From: Bacteroidales bacterium
Lineage (GTDB): Bacteria; Bacteroidota; Bacteroidia; Bacteroidales; UBA932
Length of the DNA: 64,000 nt
Assembly (NCBI GenBank): GCA_017429475.1
Contig: JAFROX010000006.1
Location: 252,008-316,007 of the forward strand
Reading direction: 5' to 3'
Part shown: one piece after another, positions 9,241-17,613 of the stretch
How positions within the stretch are numbered: position 1 is the stretch's first letter
How the letters are laid out: every line of letters starts with the position of its first letter
Made by a program: the position numbers and the translations under genes
The notes under the pieces: model-generated
What the model saw: only the letters and a program-made list of their open reading frames with translations
Database searches by the model: none
Told to the model about the DNA's origin: nothing

Positions 9241-9450
9241 ACGTTTTTCAGCTCAAAAAGAACCGATGGCTAGTCATATAATTACCCTACCCAAAATTCA
9301 GAGAGCAATACGAATGTCCCCAGAAGACATTGTAATGGGATGTAGGGTGCTCTCTGCGCCAAAATTGACTCACACCGCTGGCTCACGCTGCATACATCGC
9401 TTGTGGAGTAATATACTTTGCGCTCCGATTTTCAGGTTGATCTCTCGCTC

Positions 9451-9631
9451 GCGTGACCAGCTCTACAAAAAAAAGGCAACCGAATCGGCAGAGCGCCATC
9501 AGGCGCTGGCCGGAACGTTGCAAGATGCGAAGCATTGCAGCAGTGAAGGCCAGGGGGCTCGGGGGAGCAATAGCGCCCCCGTAACAAAGGAGCACCAAAG
9601 GTGCGACCAGCTCCACAGAAAAAAGGCAACC
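9451..9631 (+). repeat. 31-bp direct repeat, two copies 150 bp apart
   Basis: Copies at 9451-9481 and 9601-9631 match in 27 of 31 positions; both contain GACCAGCTC and AAAAGGCAACC. The second copy forms the left arm of the 21-bp hairpin at 9611-9657. Weak open frames cross this block on both strands, but they look like repeat sequence and not genes. Confidence 0.6.
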
Positions 9632-9657
9632 ATAGCGGTTGCCTTTTTTCTGTGGAG
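9611..9657. terminator. Perfect 21-bp hairpin, probable bidirectional terminator
   Basis: Arms 9611-9631 and 9637-9657 are perfectly complementary around a 5-nt loop (ATAGC). Each arm holds a run of six A or T, so transcripts from either side would end in a stem with a U-tract within it. It borders the tRNA-like repeat at 9651. Confidence 0.65.
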
Positions 9658-9672
9658 CATAGGAGATTCGAA
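9651..9672 (+). repeat. Degenerate repeat of the tRNA-Ala 3' end, candidate att site
   Basis: This 22-bp stretch matches 16846-16867, the 3' end of tRNA-Ala(GGC), in 20 of 22 positions (TGTGGAGCA, AGGAGA and TCGAA are identical). It is in the same orientation, 7.2 kb away, with an integrase gene 135 bp further on. This is the arrangement left by a tyrosine integrase that targets a tRNA. The two mismatches mean it could instead derive from another tRNA. Confidence 0.4.
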
Positions 9673-9762
9673 AACAAACCATAACCCCCTTTATAAACCC
9701 TTGCAGGAGTGCTTTCTATTGCGTATCTCTGCCTGTGACGTTGCTCGACTATGAGTAAAAAT

Positions 9763-9784
9763 GGGATATTTTTGGGATATTTTT
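9763..9784 (+). repeat. Tandem 11-bp repeat upstream of the integrase
   Basis: GGGATATTTTT occurs twice back to back (9763-9773 and 9774-9784), just before the integrase start. Short direct repeats here are common integrase arm-type binding sites; that role is inferred from position. Confidence 0.4.
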
Positions 9785-9806
9785 AACACGGCGGAGACCT
9801 TTAGAA

Positions 9807-11170
9807 ATGAAAATTAAACGTAATGCTGCATTCCGCCTTTTCGCTTATGGAAAGGATAAAAGCCGGTATCAAATCAGATTCCTGGTTACGTTCAATGCAC
9901 AACGCCTGGATCTGAAGACGGGATGCCAGCTCGTTGACTTTAATGCTTGGGATGACGAGGCTCAACTGGTTAAGCCTGGTTACAAAGGCCCCAAGGGGGA
10001 GACCTCCCTGTCCATCAATAATGAGCTCCGGAATATCAAGGACCAAATGGATGACACGTTCAAGTTCTTCGAAGCACGGACAAGATCCCGACACCGAGTG
10101 AACTTCAAAAGAAGTATGAGGACCGTTTGAATGGAACTATACCTCAACGACCGGAACCTGAACCGAAGAAAGAACGTAAGCCCAAGGCTCCGGATTTCTT
10201 TGAGGTTTACGACAAGTTCATCAAGGAGAGTGGAGAGAAGAGCGCTTGGACAAAGGCAACATATGCGAAGATGGAGACGATGCGGAGGGACCTCAAAACC
10301 TTCAAGAAGAACCTTAAGTTCTCAGACCTAACTGAGTCTACCTTAGCGGAATTCGTGGCTTATTTCCGTGATGTGAAAACGCTTCGGACGCCTCGCAAAA
10401 AGAAAGGAGACCGGGAAGAGTATGATCACGATGATATCACTGGTTTGAAGAACTCTTCCATCGAAAAGAAACTGCGCTTTTTGCGCTGGTTCCTGAATTG
10501 GGCCACCGAGAAAGGCTACAATACGAATATGGCTTACAAGTCATTCAAGCCAACCTTGAAGACCACCCAGAAGAAAGTCATTTATCTTACCAAAGAAGAG
10601 ATGGGCCGCATCCGAAACCTTCGGTTATCCGAAGCCCAGGCATACCTTGATCCAATCCGTGACGTCTTCCTGTTTTGCTGCTTCACCGGCCTTCGCCATT
10701 CAGACGCCAATAATCTGCGCAAAAGCGACATTAAAGGCGACCACATTGAAGTTACGACGGTCAAGACGGCAGACAGTATATCTATCGAACTAAACGACGT
10801 TACAAAGGCCATTCTGGAGAAATACAAGGATTCCCCTTTCAATGACAATAAGGCCCTGCCAAACTACACAAACCAAGCGATGAACCGGGACGTTAAGGAA
10901 CTGTGCCGACTCGCCGGCATCAATGAGGAAATCCGCATTACAACCTACAAGGGCAACGTCCGCACCGATGAAATCCATCCCAAGTGGGAACTCGTCGGCA
11001 CCCACACCGGACGTCGCACTTTCATCGTCACAACCCTTTCCCTGGGCATCCCGCCGAACGTCGTGATGAAATGGACAGGCCACAGCGACTATTCTTCCAT
11101 GAAACCCTATATCGACATCGTGGATGATATCAAGGCCACCTCGATGACAAAGTTTAACGGGCTGATATAG
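9807..11170 (+). pseudogene. Tyrosine recombinase (integrase), frameshifted
   Basis: The N-terminal arm-binding domain reads from 9807 in one frame (MKIKRNAAFRLFAYGKDKSR...). After FKFFEA (about 10076) the protein continues only in another frame, where DKIPTPSELQKKYEDRLNG leads directly into the rest. Missing one base near 10076-10078 explains the break. The remainder to 11170 carries all catalytic residues: Arg in TGLRHSD, HTGRR, His in TGHSD, and Tyr in MKPYIDI. I see no slippery heptamer. The gene is either a recent pseudogene or contains a sequencing error. It is the likely mover of the 9.6-16.9 kb element. Confidence 0.85.
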
Positions 11171-11254
11171 ATAAGGCAAAGTGCCCTATTCTGTGTTAGG
11201 CGTTTTTCGTTTTCAATATAGAACCATATTCTTTCAATGAGGTGGGCATAAGAT

Positions 11255-11288
11255 TAGCCCTCCGAAACTGCGAGTTTTCGGAGGGCTA
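11255..11288. terminator. Bidirectional terminator between integrase and DUF488 operon
   Basis: A 13-bp perfect stem (11255-11267 with 11276-11288) with a GC-rich core and flanking A/T runs lies between convergent genes. Confidence 0.75.
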
Positions 11289-11292
11289 TATT

Positions 11293-12123
11293 TTAGAAAA
11301 GCGTAGGCTCTTCATCGAGTTTTTTAGGAGGATAGAATGTCCCGATGATGATAAAAGGATTAGGTGCGATATTATGAAACTTAAGTGTTGTACCTAAAAA
11401 GAAATAGAGATCTTTCTGGTTAACAAATTGATCAAAAAACTTTTCTCGAACTTTTTTGCAGGCAATAATCTCGTTACCATCTGCTTTTTTCAAAGCATTT
11501 AAATATAGCATTCCGACTTCCCAGTCTTCAATCATCAATTTTCGTCTTATGCCATCCTCTGTCTCGAAAATATAGGAAAACGTATATGGTATCTTTTGAA
11601 CGACCTGAAAAATAGCTGCGGCCTCTTCTTGATCAAAGAGATCTAACTGGTCCTTGTGTGCTTTAATAACCTCCAATTTCGATTTGTCCCAATCCTTCTC
11701 ACATGGCTCATAAACAAAGTCTAAAACTCGAGTAGGCTTAAGTATAGCAAGAGATGTACGTTTATTGTTATCCTTTGCTTCGGCAATAAGATCGTTCATG
11801 TTTGTCTTAATATCTCTTAAGACTAAGGACTTCCGTTTCGCCCATGCTCTCTCAGTTCCAACTTTATCAAGCAAGACAATTGGAGAATCAAGATTAGGAC
11901 GATAACTCTCAGGTCGAAGATCTTTTGTGTTCCTTACTAGATCCAGTTCAATCCATTGCCATTTGCTATACTGATTACTATAATCAAGTTTTCTAAATGG
12001 TACAGGATAAATTCGTATCCAAGAGCCATCTTCACATAAACCGGCCGTACAGACTAATTCATCATATTTTTCTGATAAAGTTGGATATGTCTTAACGCAA
12101 ATTAAAACTCTAGTGCGAGCCAT
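11293..12123 (-). CDS. Unknown protein, partner of the DUF488 protein
   Basis: The 276-residue protein is soluble, with no signal or membrane segment. It begins MARTRVLICVKTYPTLSEKYDELVCTAG and contains DGSWIRIYPVPFRKLDY and later HNIAPNPFIIIGTFYPP. I do not know a named family for it. It starts 1 nt inside the stop of the upstream DUF488 gene (TAATG), so the two are coupled and probably act together. The pair is lower in G+C than flanking core genes and sits next to an integrase, which suggests cargo of a mobile element. A role in DNA or RNA surveillance is possible, but nothing visible proves it. Confidence 0.75.
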   Translation of the reverse strand: MARTRVLICVKTYPTLSEKYDELVCTAGLCEDGSWIRIYPVPFRKLDYSNQYSKWQWIELDLVRNTKDLRPESYRPNLDSPIVLLDKVGTERAWAKRKSLVLRDIKTNMNDLIAEAKDNNKRTSLAILKPTRVLDFVYEPCEKDWDKSKLEVIKAHKDQLDLFDQEEAAAIFQVVQKIPYTFSYIFETEDGIRRKLMIEDWEVGMLYLNALKKADGNEIIACKKVREKFFDQFVNQKDLYFFLGTTLKFHNIAPNPFIIIGTFYPPKKLDEEPTLF

Positions 12124-13031
12124 TATAGAATATTATCAAATTCGTAATTAACACTATCTAAGTTCATAAGTGCCTTTGCTACTCTCGAACGGTGACACTG
12201 TTTAGGATCTTGTTCAAAACAAGTTAAAGCAACACGGCCTTCTTGGCTTATTATATCGCGTACCTTTAGTAAAGAGTCCCAGTTTGCAGGCAGTGTATTC
12301 TCCTCGTAATAATCAAACAGACTATCATAATCCGATTGAGAAACAAGGTTTTGTCTTAAACAAGATTCAACTCCGAGTTCAGGGATATGGATATACTTAA
12401 TTCCGACACCTTTACATGCTTTGTCAAGTTGATTGCCTGTAAAGCCATATTTCTGACTATATGCATTCTTCCGAACATCGCATAAAGCACGTACGTCATT
12501 AATAATCAAGAAATCCAGATAACGCTCTAGGCTTTTGCCTTCATACCCAATCGTAAATAACTTATTGCTATCAAAATGTCTTTTCTGATTCTCAACTCTC
12601 ATATACTCGTCGCTAGATAATAACTCTTTGGCGATAGTACTTTTAATTGCGTAAAAAGGGTAGTTCACATAGGTATAGTGAATCAAATCATCGGCAGAAA
12701 GGTCTCCAAAGCGGGTAGCTATATCACGTACAATGGCTTGATCAAAGATATTGAGTTCCGAAAAGTAGTCCGTTGTGTCTTCAAGAATCAAATGAGAATT
12801 CTTTTCAGATATAAGGCCCTGCTTAAGCATTGTCATTGCATCTTGATTAGCTTGAAATGAGAAGCAGCCATAATAATAAGGCACAAAGTCAAAAGATCTA
12901 CTCTCTTGCTGTCTCGTCATAAGAAACAAGTATTTCTGGAGTTGAGTTGAAGTTAATTCTCCCCCTAACTCCTTGATTAATGCTAATATCAGTTTCCTAC
13001 GATAAAACATAACTCTTAATGAATCTATCAT
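12123..13031 (-). CDS. HTH/Panacea-like domain fused to DUF488
   Basis: The 302-residue protein has two parts. Residues ~1-150 look like the winged-helix/SocA-Panacea (DUF4065-like) type: TSTQLQKYLFLM, then FVPYYYGCFSFQANQD and LKQGLI. Residues ~165-302 are DUF488: TIGYEGKSLERYLDFL, LCDVRKNAYS, KYIHIPELG, and the Cys-rich end CFEQDPKQCHRSRVA. DUF488 is a small domain of unknown function with conserved Cys and His. Panacea-type domains serve as antitoxins in some systems, so this could be the control half of a two-gene module with the downstream gene. That reading is inference. Confidence 0.75.
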   Translation of the reverse strand: MIDSLRVMFYRRKLILALIKELGGELTSTQLQKYLFLMTRQQESRSFDFVPYYYGCFSFQANQDAMTMLKQGLISEKNSHLILEDTTDYFSELNIFDQAIVRDIATRFGDLSADDLIHYTYVNYPFYAIKSTIAKELLSSDEYMRVENQKRHFDSNKLFTIGYEGKSLERYLDFLIINDVRALCDVRKNAYSQKYGFTGNQLDKACKGVGIKYIHIPELGVESCLRQNLVSQSDYDSLFDYYEENTLPANWDSLLKVRDIISQEGRVALTCFEQDPKQCHRSRVAKALMNLDSVNYEFDNIL

Positions 13032-13480
13032 ACAAAATTATTCATAAGATCTAAGATAACCAAAAGTACTATCATTTTCTCTATAAAGAGGCTAGGATTA
13101 CCGTGAATAGAACAAAAAGTTCAACTAACTCGAAAAGAAGAGGAAGATGTCATGAGTGTCCATTTCCGATATTATTATCTGGCACAATTGATTTTCTTCC
13201 CTCGAAAACGGGAGAGGACTTTTTTGTGAAATCTGGAGATCTGAGTATCATTTCAGAGTACCATTTTGATACTCACCGGAGAAAAAACGCGGTATTTTGC
13301 AAAAAAGTCAGTTTAGTGTTTGTTATTTCAAATGCTCCTTCCTAACATGCGTTCGGGCGAAGGGCCTGTCGGACAGATGTTTGGCACATTCCCTTTCCCA
13401 TGTATGGCACATTCCGGCAAAGCGCGCGTAGGATACTTCCTGCCGGACTGCATTTGAAAACACATTAAACAGTTGTTGTT
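13032..13480. other. Intergenic stretch with a short direct repeat
   Basis: No convincing gene here. A plus-strand open frame at 13103-13345 has biased composition and no recognisable motif. TGGCACATTCC occurs at 13382-13392 and 13405-13415, 66 bp before the DUF3853 gene; a binding site for that HTH protein is possible. Confidence 0.4.
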
Positions 13481-13831
13481 ATGAACTCGTACACGAACAT
13501 TGAGGGGCTCCTTGAAAAACCCCTTTGGCAGATGACCGGAGAGGAATACTGCCAGCTCACTCACTATGCTCTCTCCCTTTCTCCGAACACCGGATCATCC
13601 CCGACTCCACCTGGGCAGAAGGCACTCAGCGTTCACGCCCTCGCCGTAGAACTTGGATGCTCAGATTCCACGGTCTATGCGCTGATGCGCACACCACGCG
13701 AAGAAGATGGTTCCGCCGAAGGCGGTGGAATCCTCCGTTCTGCTGTCGTCTCCCGCATTGGGCGACGAATCGTTTTTGACGTCGACACGGACCGCAGGCT
13801 GGCCGACGATTACCAATCGTCCCGCAAATAA
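13481..13831 (+). CDS. DUF3853 family HTH protein (mobile-element type)
   Basis: The 116-residue protein has the DUF3853 layout: LEKPLWQMTGEEYCQL near the N-terminus, then an excisionase-like helix-turn-helix (ALSVHALAVELGCSDSTVYA), and an end with IGRRIVFDVD. Such proteins occur with integrases and mobilisation genes in Bacteroides elements and probably control excision or cargo expression. It lies between the integrase and the structured block at 13.9-14.3 kb. Confidence 0.75.
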   Translation: MNSYTNIEGLLEKPLWQMTGEEYCQLTHYALSLSPNTGSSPTPPGQKALSVHALAVELGCSDSTVYALMRTPREEDGSAEGGGILRSAVVSRIGRRIVFDVDTDRRLADDYQSSRK

Positions 13832-13954
13832 CCTGCGGGTCAAAAGAGAAATATGGTGTACGATGGGCTCGGCCTGCGAAGGTGCGAGCTATCGTCACAT
13901 CTGACCAATCCGAAAAGAATTTAACGTATGAAAAGTGTGAATCCTCATTCCTGC

Positions 13955-14262
13955 CAGAAAGGGCTTGCCATTGTTTGGCCCTATAGTAGGCGACGGGAGT
14001 CGGCCTACATATTAAGTTACCAATCCCTGTTTTCAGTGTCCATAAACCGGGCAAGCCCTGAAGGGTATTATCCGAAATGTGCCAAAGAGGGGTTGGCAGA
14101 AACCCCTTCTCGAGGGGGCTGTCAGAAGCGCCATATCGGACCGGAATTCTGCCAACCTCAGCTTGCTGATCTACTGGCAGCCCTCCTCTTCCCTTATAGG
14201 GAAGTGGGTATTAAGTTACCAACCACCATTAATAGGTGGCAGAATCCGGGCAAACCCGAGAA
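13955..14262. repeat. Non-coding block with nested inverted and spaced direct repeats
   Basis: TATTAAGTTACCAA occurs at 14010-14023 and 14209-14222. CCGGGCAA[GA]CCC follows each copy at exactly +37 (14047 and 14246). Two stems are visible: GGGCTTGCC (13960) with GGCAAGCCC (14050), and an 11-bp perfect pair at 14091-14101 and 14147-14157. Open frames crossing it look accidental. It could be a transfer origin, an att-like site or a structured RNA. Confidence 0.55.
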
Positions 14263-14380
14263 CGGCTAAATAAGGTTAATGCCGGCGCTAAACCGACAAT
14301 TACTCGTGGCATTTGTCAATTTGAATCGTTGTTTAAAACAGTAGATTTGCCAACATACTCCCGGTAGGACCATTCAGGAA

Positions 14381-15100
14381 TTACTCTTTGGTTGAGGAGC
14401 CCGAGGCAAAAATGAGTTGTACACGTTCTTTGTACTTGCGGGAGACAGGGAGTTCAGTATTACCGACAGCTAATGTGTCAGGAGATATCAGAGTGACTGA
14501 ATCTATATTAACCAGGAAAGAACGGTGAATACGGAGAAAATCCTCACCCAGCAGGTTCTCCCATTGCCCGATACCGGTCTTGTTTCTATAAACTTCTCCG
14601 GACTGGGTGACAATGCAAACCTCTGTATCTTTGGACTCTATAAAGGCTATTTCATGCAAGGGGATTGTTATGCTTTTCCGTTCGGAGAAGAAAGTAATAG
14701 TACGGTCTTTTGCCTTGAATTGCATTTTAATCCATTTGGCCCAGTAATAATCACCAATCGATAGCACAGTAAGTATGAGCCCGAGAAATGCCGGATTAAT
14801 TAGCATAGGAGAAATAGCCTTCTGACTCTCGATGAATCCTCCTTCAGCAATCTTTGTCCAGACGCAGAAATGTAGAATTATGATTAACAGTACAACGGAA
14901 ACCAACATCGCCAGTGAAAGATAAATCTTATCCGTTGACTTTTGTGCCTTGGGCATCCAGAACTCCAAAGCTAGGGCGCATGGGCAGAAGGTAAGGCTAA
15001 TAAGCAGAGCTTGAGATAAAGAATAATCTAAACTGACAAGAATGACAGTTAAAATGGCTAAAGCAGATGGCCAGTATATTATGCGAAATAAGGTTCTCAT
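14381..15100 (-). CDS. Membrane-bound LytTR transcriptional regulator
   Basis: The 239-residue protein has about four hydrophobic helices in its first ~125 residues. After a short linker comes a LytTR DNA-binding domain (~135-232) with IPLHEIAFIESKDTEVCIVTQSGEVYR-type features, LLGEDFLRIHRSFLVNID and PVSRKYKERV. There is no receiver domain, so the signal is probably sensed in or through the membrane. It is divergent from the thioredoxin lipoprotein gene at 15239 and may regulate it. Confidence 0.85.
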   Translation of the reverse strand: MRTLFRIIYWPSALAILTVILVSLDYSLSQALLISLTFCPCALALEFWMPKAQKSTDKIYLSLAMLVSVVLLIIILHFCVWTKIAEGGFIESQKAISPMLINPAFLGLILTVLSIGDYYWAKWIKMQFKAKDRTITFFSERKSITIPLHEIAFIESKDTEVCIVTQSGEVYRNKTGIGQWENLLGEDFLRIHRSFLVNIDSVTLISPDTLAVGNTELPVSRKYKERVQLIFASGSSTKE

Positions 15101-15187
15101 CTCAGTGTAAAAATAGCCTTTTCTTGCCTTGCGAGCAAATAGATATTCCTTGTCGTGGGTTTTGACTGGCTTGCAGTGGGATTCTAC

Positions 15188-15220
15188 TTTGGAGTTATAG
15201 GGTTATATCGTTTATCTTTG
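15188..15220 (+). promoter_or_regulatory. Bacteroidetes promoter of the thioredoxin-lipoprotein operon
   Basis: TTTG at 15188-15191 is followed after 21 nt by a perfect -7 box TATCTTTG (15213-15220). This places transcription start just before the ATG at 15239 and rules out the longer open frame starting at 15155. Confidence 0.7.
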
Positions 15221-15238
15221 CAGACAAATCCAAGTGCT

Positions 15239-16288
15239 ATGAACAAGTTTATTTCTATCGTTTTATCCATTTCCGCTATTTGTTCTTGCGGCCAGCAGAT
15301 TTGTACGATTAGGGGCGAAATAAGCGACCCGGTTGATTCTGTCCGCCTGTTTAGCATGAAAGGCTCGTTAGTAGACCAATGTGCAGTTACGGATGGCGCG
15401 TTCACCCTAACATGTGAAATTGATTCCGAGAATGGGGTTAGCGTGTCCCGTGGTGAGAACTACGATCCTATTTCGTTGATTCCAGACACAAAGGAGATTA
15501 TCATTACCATGGATGAGGGAAAGCCTGTTGTATCCGGCAGTCCTCTTTCCAACGAACTTCAGGAACTGCAGCAATGGGCATTGAGCACGTTTATGGAGAA
15601 CAGCATGAAGGCGATGTCTTTGATTGAAGCCGGAGATCAAAAAGGAGCAGATGCTATCAATGCCGAAATGCATAAGACCATTGCCTCTCACTGCCGGGAA
15701 ATATATTTGAATCATAAGACAGATGCATTAGGTATGCAGGCCATGACCTTGATGATGATGGATCTGGACGAAGATGAGTTTATGGAGTTATATGAACAGG
15801 GTGGAAAAGTGATCCAAGAGGATGCACAGATTGGAGGCTATTATGAGCACTTGAAATCAATGCCTCAGAAGCATTCTATAATCCTTTCTGAAGATGGCAA
15901 AGTACTTAAGGAAAGAAGCTCCTTTGAAGATTATGTAGGTGTTGGAAAATACACGCTTGTGGATTTCTGGGCATCTTGGTGCGGCCCTTGCAAAGAAGAA
16001 ACGCCAAATGTGATAGCCATTTATGAAAAGTACCGCAGCGAAGGGCTCATGGTTATCGGCGTCCCGGTGAATGATAAACTGGATGCTACGGAAAAGGCCT
16101 TGAAGGAACTGGGTATCCACTATCCACAAGTGCTTGATCCGTCTCAGGAGCTTGCCGAGAAGTTTGGTATTACCGGAATACCGCGCATCATTCTTTTCGA
16201 TCCCGAGGGAAATATTGTTGCTGATGGCCTGAGAGGATCTGAGATAGAAGCTTCAGTAAGAAGAGTAATATTTGATCAAGAAAGATAA
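15239..16288 (+). CDS. DUF4369-TlpA thioredoxin-like lipoprotein
   Basis: Starting from the ATG after the promoter gives a 349-residue protein with an SPII signal (lipobox ICSC, Cys17). Residues ~20-210 are a DUF4369-type N-terminal domain. The C-terminal third is a TlpA/AhpC thioredoxin fold with the active site WCGPC (C248, C251) and a cis-Pro region GIPRIILFD. It is probably a periplasmic thiol-disulfide reductase. It forms a two-gene operon with the next gene, 2 nt downstream. Confidence 0.88.
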   Translation: MNKFISIVLSISAICSCGQQICTIRGEISDPVDSVRLFSMKGSLVDQCAVTDGAFTLTCEIDSENGVSVSRGENYDPISLIPDTKEIIITMDEGKPVVSGSPLSNELQELQQWALSTFMENSMKAMSLIEAGDQKGADAINAEMHKTIASHCREIYLNHKTDALGMQAMTLMMMDLDEDEFMELYEQGGKVIQEDAQIGGYYEHLKSMPQKHSIILSEDGKVLKERSSFEDYVGVGKYTLVDFWASWCGPCKEETPNVIAIYEKYRSEGLMVIGVPVNDKLDATEKALKELGIHYPQVLDPSQELAEKFGITGIPRIILFDPEGNIVADGLRGSEIEASVRRVIFDQER

Positions 16289-16290
16289 CT

Positions 16291-16677
16291 ATGGAAGATG
16301 TTTACTATGTGGTGGATTCTTTGGGTGTTTCACACCCGGAGACCATAGAGAAAGCGAGCGAGCCAATTACAACTCTCTTCGTTGAGGGTGGCCTTGCGGG
16401 TATGATTGCCATTACAATACTCCTTATCGCCCTTTTACTTGCTGCTTGGAAGGCGCCGAGATGGGTGAAGGAGATCGGTATAGGTGCTCTAGTTGTTGGT
16501 ATCTTCTGGTCCATACGCGGGCTTTCCCAAATGATGGGCGTTCTACAAATGTTTGGAGATATCAGCCCTGCTGTCATTTGTGGTGGTCTGAAAGTAACTA
16601 TGATTTCCACATCCTATGGACTCATCGTCTATTTCGTCTCGCTGATTATCAGGATGATTCAAAAGCCGAAGATTTAA
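16291..16677 (+). CDS. Small MotA/TolQ/ExbB-like membrane protein
   Basis: This 128-residue protein has three hydrophobic helices. The stretch GDISPAVICGGLKVTMISTSYGL resembles the conserved pore region of MotA/TolQ/ExbB proton channels (S/T-rich, GGL..A.ISTAYGL). It is much shorter than ExbB and no ExbD or TonB gene is adjacent. Energising a membrane process together with the TlpA-like lipoprotein is an inference. Confidence 0.6.
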   Translation: MEDVYYVVDSLGVSHPETIEKASEPITTLFVEGGLAGMIAITILLIALLLAAWKAPRWVKEIGIGALVVGIFWSIRGLSQMMGVLQMFGDISPAVICGGLKVTMISTSYGLIVYFVSLIIRMIQKPKI

Positions 16678-16810
16678 ATCCTTCTGTAAACTTAGATTAA
16701 GAATCATTTTGGTAAAAACAAAAGAGCGATCACAACTATACGTAACCATAAATGACTATAGTCGGAGAATAAATCCCAAGATTGTCACACTATTTGTCAC
16801 ATTCTAAACG

Positions 16811-16846
16811 AAAAATCCCCCTCAGACTACTCTGAGAGGGATTTTT
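16811..16846. terminator. Terminator downstream of tRNA-Ala
   Basis: The stem pairs AAAAATCCC...TCAGA with TCTGA...GGGATTTTT around the loop CTAC. It ends directly at the tRNA 3' end and can terminate in both directions. Confidence 0.75.
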
Positions 16847-16847
16847 G

Positions 16848-16920
16848 TGGAGCACAGGAGAATCGAACTCCTGACCTTTTGAATGCCATTCAAACGCTCT
16901 ACCAACTGAGCTAGTACCCC
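16848..16920 (-). tRNA. tRNA-Ala(GGC)
   Basis: Reading the minus strand gives acceptor GGGGTAC pairing with GTGCTCC, D arm GCTC-AGTTGGTA-GAGC, anticodon stem TTTGA/TCAAA around loop ATGGCAT (anticodon GGC), and T arm AGGAG-TTCGATT-CTCCT. The acceptor has the G3:U70 pair that specifies alanine. CCA is not encoded. A degenerate copy of its 3' end lies at 9651-9672. Confidence 0.95.
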
Positions 16921-17023
16921 ATTGCCCTGCAAAGGTAGCTTTTTTTTCTTGTTTCGCAAATCATAGGAATTCTTAGAGATTATTTCCTTAAATTTGAATC
17001 CAAAGAATAACACTTAGATAATT

Positions 17024-17563
17024 ATGGACAACAAGTACAAAGACACCCAGACCGAGAAAAATCTGGAAGCTGCATTCGCAGGTGAATCACAGGCACGGAA
17101 CAAGTATACCTACTTCGCATCGGTAGCGAAGAAAGAAGGTTACGAGCAGATTGCCGCACTCTTCCTCAAGACTGCGGAGAACGAGAAAGAACACGCAAAA
17201 CTCTGGTTCAAGGAGCTTAACGGCATCGGTGACACAGCCGCCAACCTTGGCGCAGCCGCCGACGGCGAGAACTACGAGTGGACAGATATGTACGAAAGCT
17301 TCGCAAAGACTGCCGAAGAAGAAGGCTTCAAGGCTCTTGCAGCCAAGTTCCGCGGCGTCGCTGCCATCGAGAAACAGCACGAGGAGCGTTACCGCGCCCT
17401 GCTGAAGAACGTCGAGACAGCTGCAGTCTTCGAGAAGAGCGAGATCAAGGTGTGGGAATGCCGCAACTGCGGTCACATCGTAGTCGGCAAGAAAGCCCCT
17501 GAAATCTGCCCGGTATGCGCTCATCCCAAGAGCTTCTTCGAGATCCACGAGGCGAACTACTAA
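17024..17563 (+). CDS. rbr: Rubrerythrin
   Basis: The 179-residue protein has a ferritin-like four-helix bundle with the di-iron motifs [10 protein letters not shown] and [10 protein letters not shown]-terminal rubredoxin-like domain follows, with two Cys pairs (CRNC and CPVC). It reduces hydrogen peroxide in anaerobes. The length is usual for the family. A strong hairpin follows the stop. Confidence 0.96.
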   Translation: MDNKYKDTQTEKNLEAAFAGESQARNKYTYFASVAKKEGYEQIAALFLKTAENEKEHAKLWFKELNGIGDTAANLGAAADGENYEWTDMYESFAKTAEEEGFKALAAKFRGVAAIEKQHEERYRALLKNVETAAVFEKSEIKVWECRNCGHIVVGKKAPEICPVCAHPKSFFEIHEANY

Positions 17564-17580
17564 CAGACAGCATCTCAATA

Positions 17581-17610
17581 AAAAAAGACGTCCTCGCGGA
17601 CGTCTTTTTT
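17581..17610. terminator. Bidirectional terminator between rubrerythrin and HIT genes
   Basis: A perfect 13-bp stem (six A, GACGTCC / GGACGTC, six T) around loop TCGC lies between the convergent stops. Confidence 0.9.
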
Positions 17611-17613
17611 TTT

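Noticed and set aside
9266-9754. Overlapping frames on both strands
   Set aside because: They are made of the 31-bp repeats and the terminator hairpin, not coding sequence.
13103-13345. 80-codon plus-strand frame
   Set aside because: Biased composition, no motif, no promoter box; probably intergenic.
13928-14273. Overlapping plus-strand frames of 113 and 64 codons
   Set aside because: They cross the inverted and direct repeats and change character with them; no family motif.
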